A stretch of DNA of 43,440 nt from Chloroflexota bacterium (GTDB lineage: Bacteria > Chloroflexota > Anaerolineae > J102): NCBI GenBank assembly GCA_029782215.1, contig JAKOVD010000054.1, positions 1 through 43,440 of the forward strand, in the 5' to 3' direction. Shown piece after piece: positions 42,493-43,440 of the stretch. Position 1 is the first letter of the stretch. Each line of letters opens with the position of its first letter. The notes under the pieces are model-generated. The model was not told the DNA's origin, searched no databases, and saw nothing but the letters and a program-made list of their open reading frames with translations. The translations under genes were made by a program, and so were the position numbers.

Positions 42493-42521
42493 ATGGTAAT
42501 GGAAGCGCAACGAATGGTCAA
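42493..42521 (-). promoter_or_regulatory. putative tkt promoter
   Basis: On the minus strand TTGACC (42521-42516) and TACCAT (42498-42493) are 17 bp apart. This would start transcription at about 42486, 53 nt before the tkt ATG. The -10 matches the consensus at 4 of 6 positions. Confidence 0.5.
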
Positions 42522-42541
42522 CCAAATCCCGCCTTCCGTAT

Positions 42542-43315
42542 TCACTCCGGCGCCGCCGTCCATGTTCCCTGCTGGTTGAAATAGAACACGCACACATACG
42601 GTGGGTAGGGCAGGTTGGCGACCAGCGGGTAGTTGGTGAAGGAGTAAGACCCTCCGGCCGTCCTACTGGAGTCAAAGGTCCCCTGGAACGAGAAAGTAGC
42701 GCCCGTGTGGCCGCAACTTCCGGCAGCGATTGCACCAGGTCCCTCAACGCCCACCTCGGTTGTCCCGCTGATGGCGCCTGGACCGCACGAGCCCGTCGAG
42801 TACGCCGCCGCAAGCCTGAAGCCGCTCCAGGCGACACCACCCGCGCTCACCTCGAACGAAACCGGCTTTCCACTGCCGGTCATCCCAGTCCAGTGGCCTG
42901 CCTGCGGTCCACCTGCGTTTGCGGTTGCCGTCGAAGTGGGCGTTGCCGTGAAGGTGGGCAGGACGCTGGGCGTCAGACTTGGAGTGGGGGTCGAGGTGGG
43001 AAGCGCGCTTGGCGTGTGACTTGGAGTGGGGGTTGGCGTGGAAAGTGGGATGGCAGCTTCCCGGACGATCAGCGGCAGGTACAGCCGGCGCAGCTCGACA
43101 GCGGTGGGTGTTGCCGTGGCGGGCGCCGTGGTAAGGGTCGGTGTGGGGGTCGGCGTCGCCGTCTTGGGAGTGGTTGGCGTAGGCGTGGGAGTCTGCCCGC
43201 CGTCGACCGGACCCGGAGGCAGATCATCAACCACCACCACGACGATGTAAGAAAGAGTGTGGAAATGAATCACGGTTGAGTAGAGGGTGGAGAGACCAGA
43301 ATTGGAATCCACCAC
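42542..43315 (-). CDS. Thr-Pro-rich surface protein, probably 5'-truncated by a transposon
   Basis: The frame opens 257 codons from a GTG with no ribosome site and no signal peptide. Residues 40-150 contain two Thr/Pro/Ser-rich stretches ([19 protein letters not shown] type) separated by [13 protein letters not shown], the YLPL motif also seen at the C-termini of two other exported proteins here. Residues 155-257 form a compact, probably beta-rich domain ([20 protein letters not shown], three Cys) of no recognised family. A protein of this type should be exported, so the true N-terminus is probably missing. The first 25 or so codons may come from the end of the adjacent transposon, whose transposase starts 25 bp away on the other strand. 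Confidence 0.6.
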   Translation of the reverse strand: MVDSNSGLSTLYSTVIHFHTLSYIVVVVVDDLPPGPVDGGQTPTPTPTTPKTATPTPTPTLTTAPATATPTAVELRRLYLPLIVREAAIPLSTPTPTPSHTPSALPTSTPTPSLTPSVLPTFTATPTSTATANAGGPQAGHWTGMTGSGKPVSFEVSAGGVAWSGFRLAAAYSTGSCGPGAISGTTEVGVEGPGAIAAGSCGHTGATFSFQGTFDSSRTAGGSYSFTNYPLVANLPYPPYVCVFYFNQQGTWTAAPE

Positions 43316-43340
43316 ATCTCAGCCACAAGAGTCAAGAACC

Positions 43341-43440
43341 ATGAATCAGGACACGAATACCACACTGAAACGCCCCCTTCCCGTACCGACCGTCGAAGAG
43401 ATGCAGAAGGAGTTGAGCCAGGCGCAGTCACTGGATGACT
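43341..43440 (+). CDS. probable IS256-family transposase, N-terminal fragment (runs off window)
   Basis: An ATG at 43341 opens a frame that stays open to the window end (33 codons). The residues LPVPTVEEMQKELSQAQ then SLDD resemble the N-terminus of IS256/mutator-family transposases, which often begin with a short lead and a KELxxAxSxDD-like stretch before the catalytic region. Only this fragment is visible, so the call rests on weak pattern recognition. The adjacent leftward gene lacks its 5' end, which fits insertion of an element here. Confidence 0.45.
   Translation, partial: MNQDTNTTLKRPLPVPTVEEMQKELSQAQSLDD

Noticed and set aside
42433..42840. 136-codon N-terminal extension of transketolase
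   Set aside because: The extension is low-quality Arg/Ser-rich sequence overlapping the surface protein gene; ATG 42432 gives the normal transketolase N-terminus and has a promoter upstream.

Overview
The window is high-GC bacterial chromosome, most likely from a Chloroflexota lineage (Anaerolineae/Caldilineae-like). This rests on family-level features, not on a marker gene. Several secreted proteins have long Thr-Pro stalks and a short YLPL-type motif. An ECF sigma factor sits beside a DUF5667 anti-sigma-like membrane protein, and the gene repertoire otherwise fits. I saw no rRNA, tRNA or CRISPR array. Both ends carry transposase genes: an IS701-family element on the left and a probable IS256-family element running off the right end. 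Each abuts a gene that looks truncated.

Layout. 1-1.8 kb: IS701 element and a DUF4442 remnant. 1.85-5.0 kb (+): a three-gene unit of a secreted CxxCH/EF-hand-like protein with a TP-repeat stalk, an ECF sigma factor and a DUF5667 membrane protein. 5.0-7.3 kb (-): padR-modA-modB, with a strong promoter and a palindromic operator. 7.5-15.9 kb (-): an ABC importer (ATPase, permease, lipoprotein binding protein) overlapping or abutting a 930-aa fusion of adenylation domain, carrier domain and LpxL/HtrB-like acyltransferase. This is followed by a decayed second copy in which a binding-protein N-terminus is joined in frame to the adenylation domain. 16.2-19.4 kb: a small secreted protein (+), then sixA, an rfaE2-like nucleotidyltransferase and murJ (-). 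19.6-23.7 kb: a frameshifted gene with a Lys-Pro tail (+), then a GAF sensor kinase and a tandem-receiver LuxR-type regulator (-). 23.9-30.7 kb (+): a glutamine synthetase control locus of glnE, a cation/proton antiporter and glnA. 30.8-37.7 kb (-): GNAT acetyltransferase, copA, copZ, csoR, rhodanese lipoprotein, lgt, an unknown membrane protein and a YgjP-like metallopeptidase. 38.0-43.4 kb: methyltransferase and DUF4139 protein (+), transketolase and a TP-rich surface protein (-), and the start of a second transposase (+).

Two loci stand out. First, the ABC importer plus A-PCP-acyltransferase operon looks like a dedicated system that imports a small molecule, activates it on a carrier and transfers an acyl group. 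The adenylation domain lacks the Asp that normally binds an alpha-amino group. Second, GlnE carries two GlnD-type ACT domains between its two adenylyltransferase halves, and lies beside a GlnA that retains the adenylylatable Tyr. This suggests that glutamine may be sensed by GlnE itself.

All function assignments come from reading the translated sequence by eye; no database search was run.
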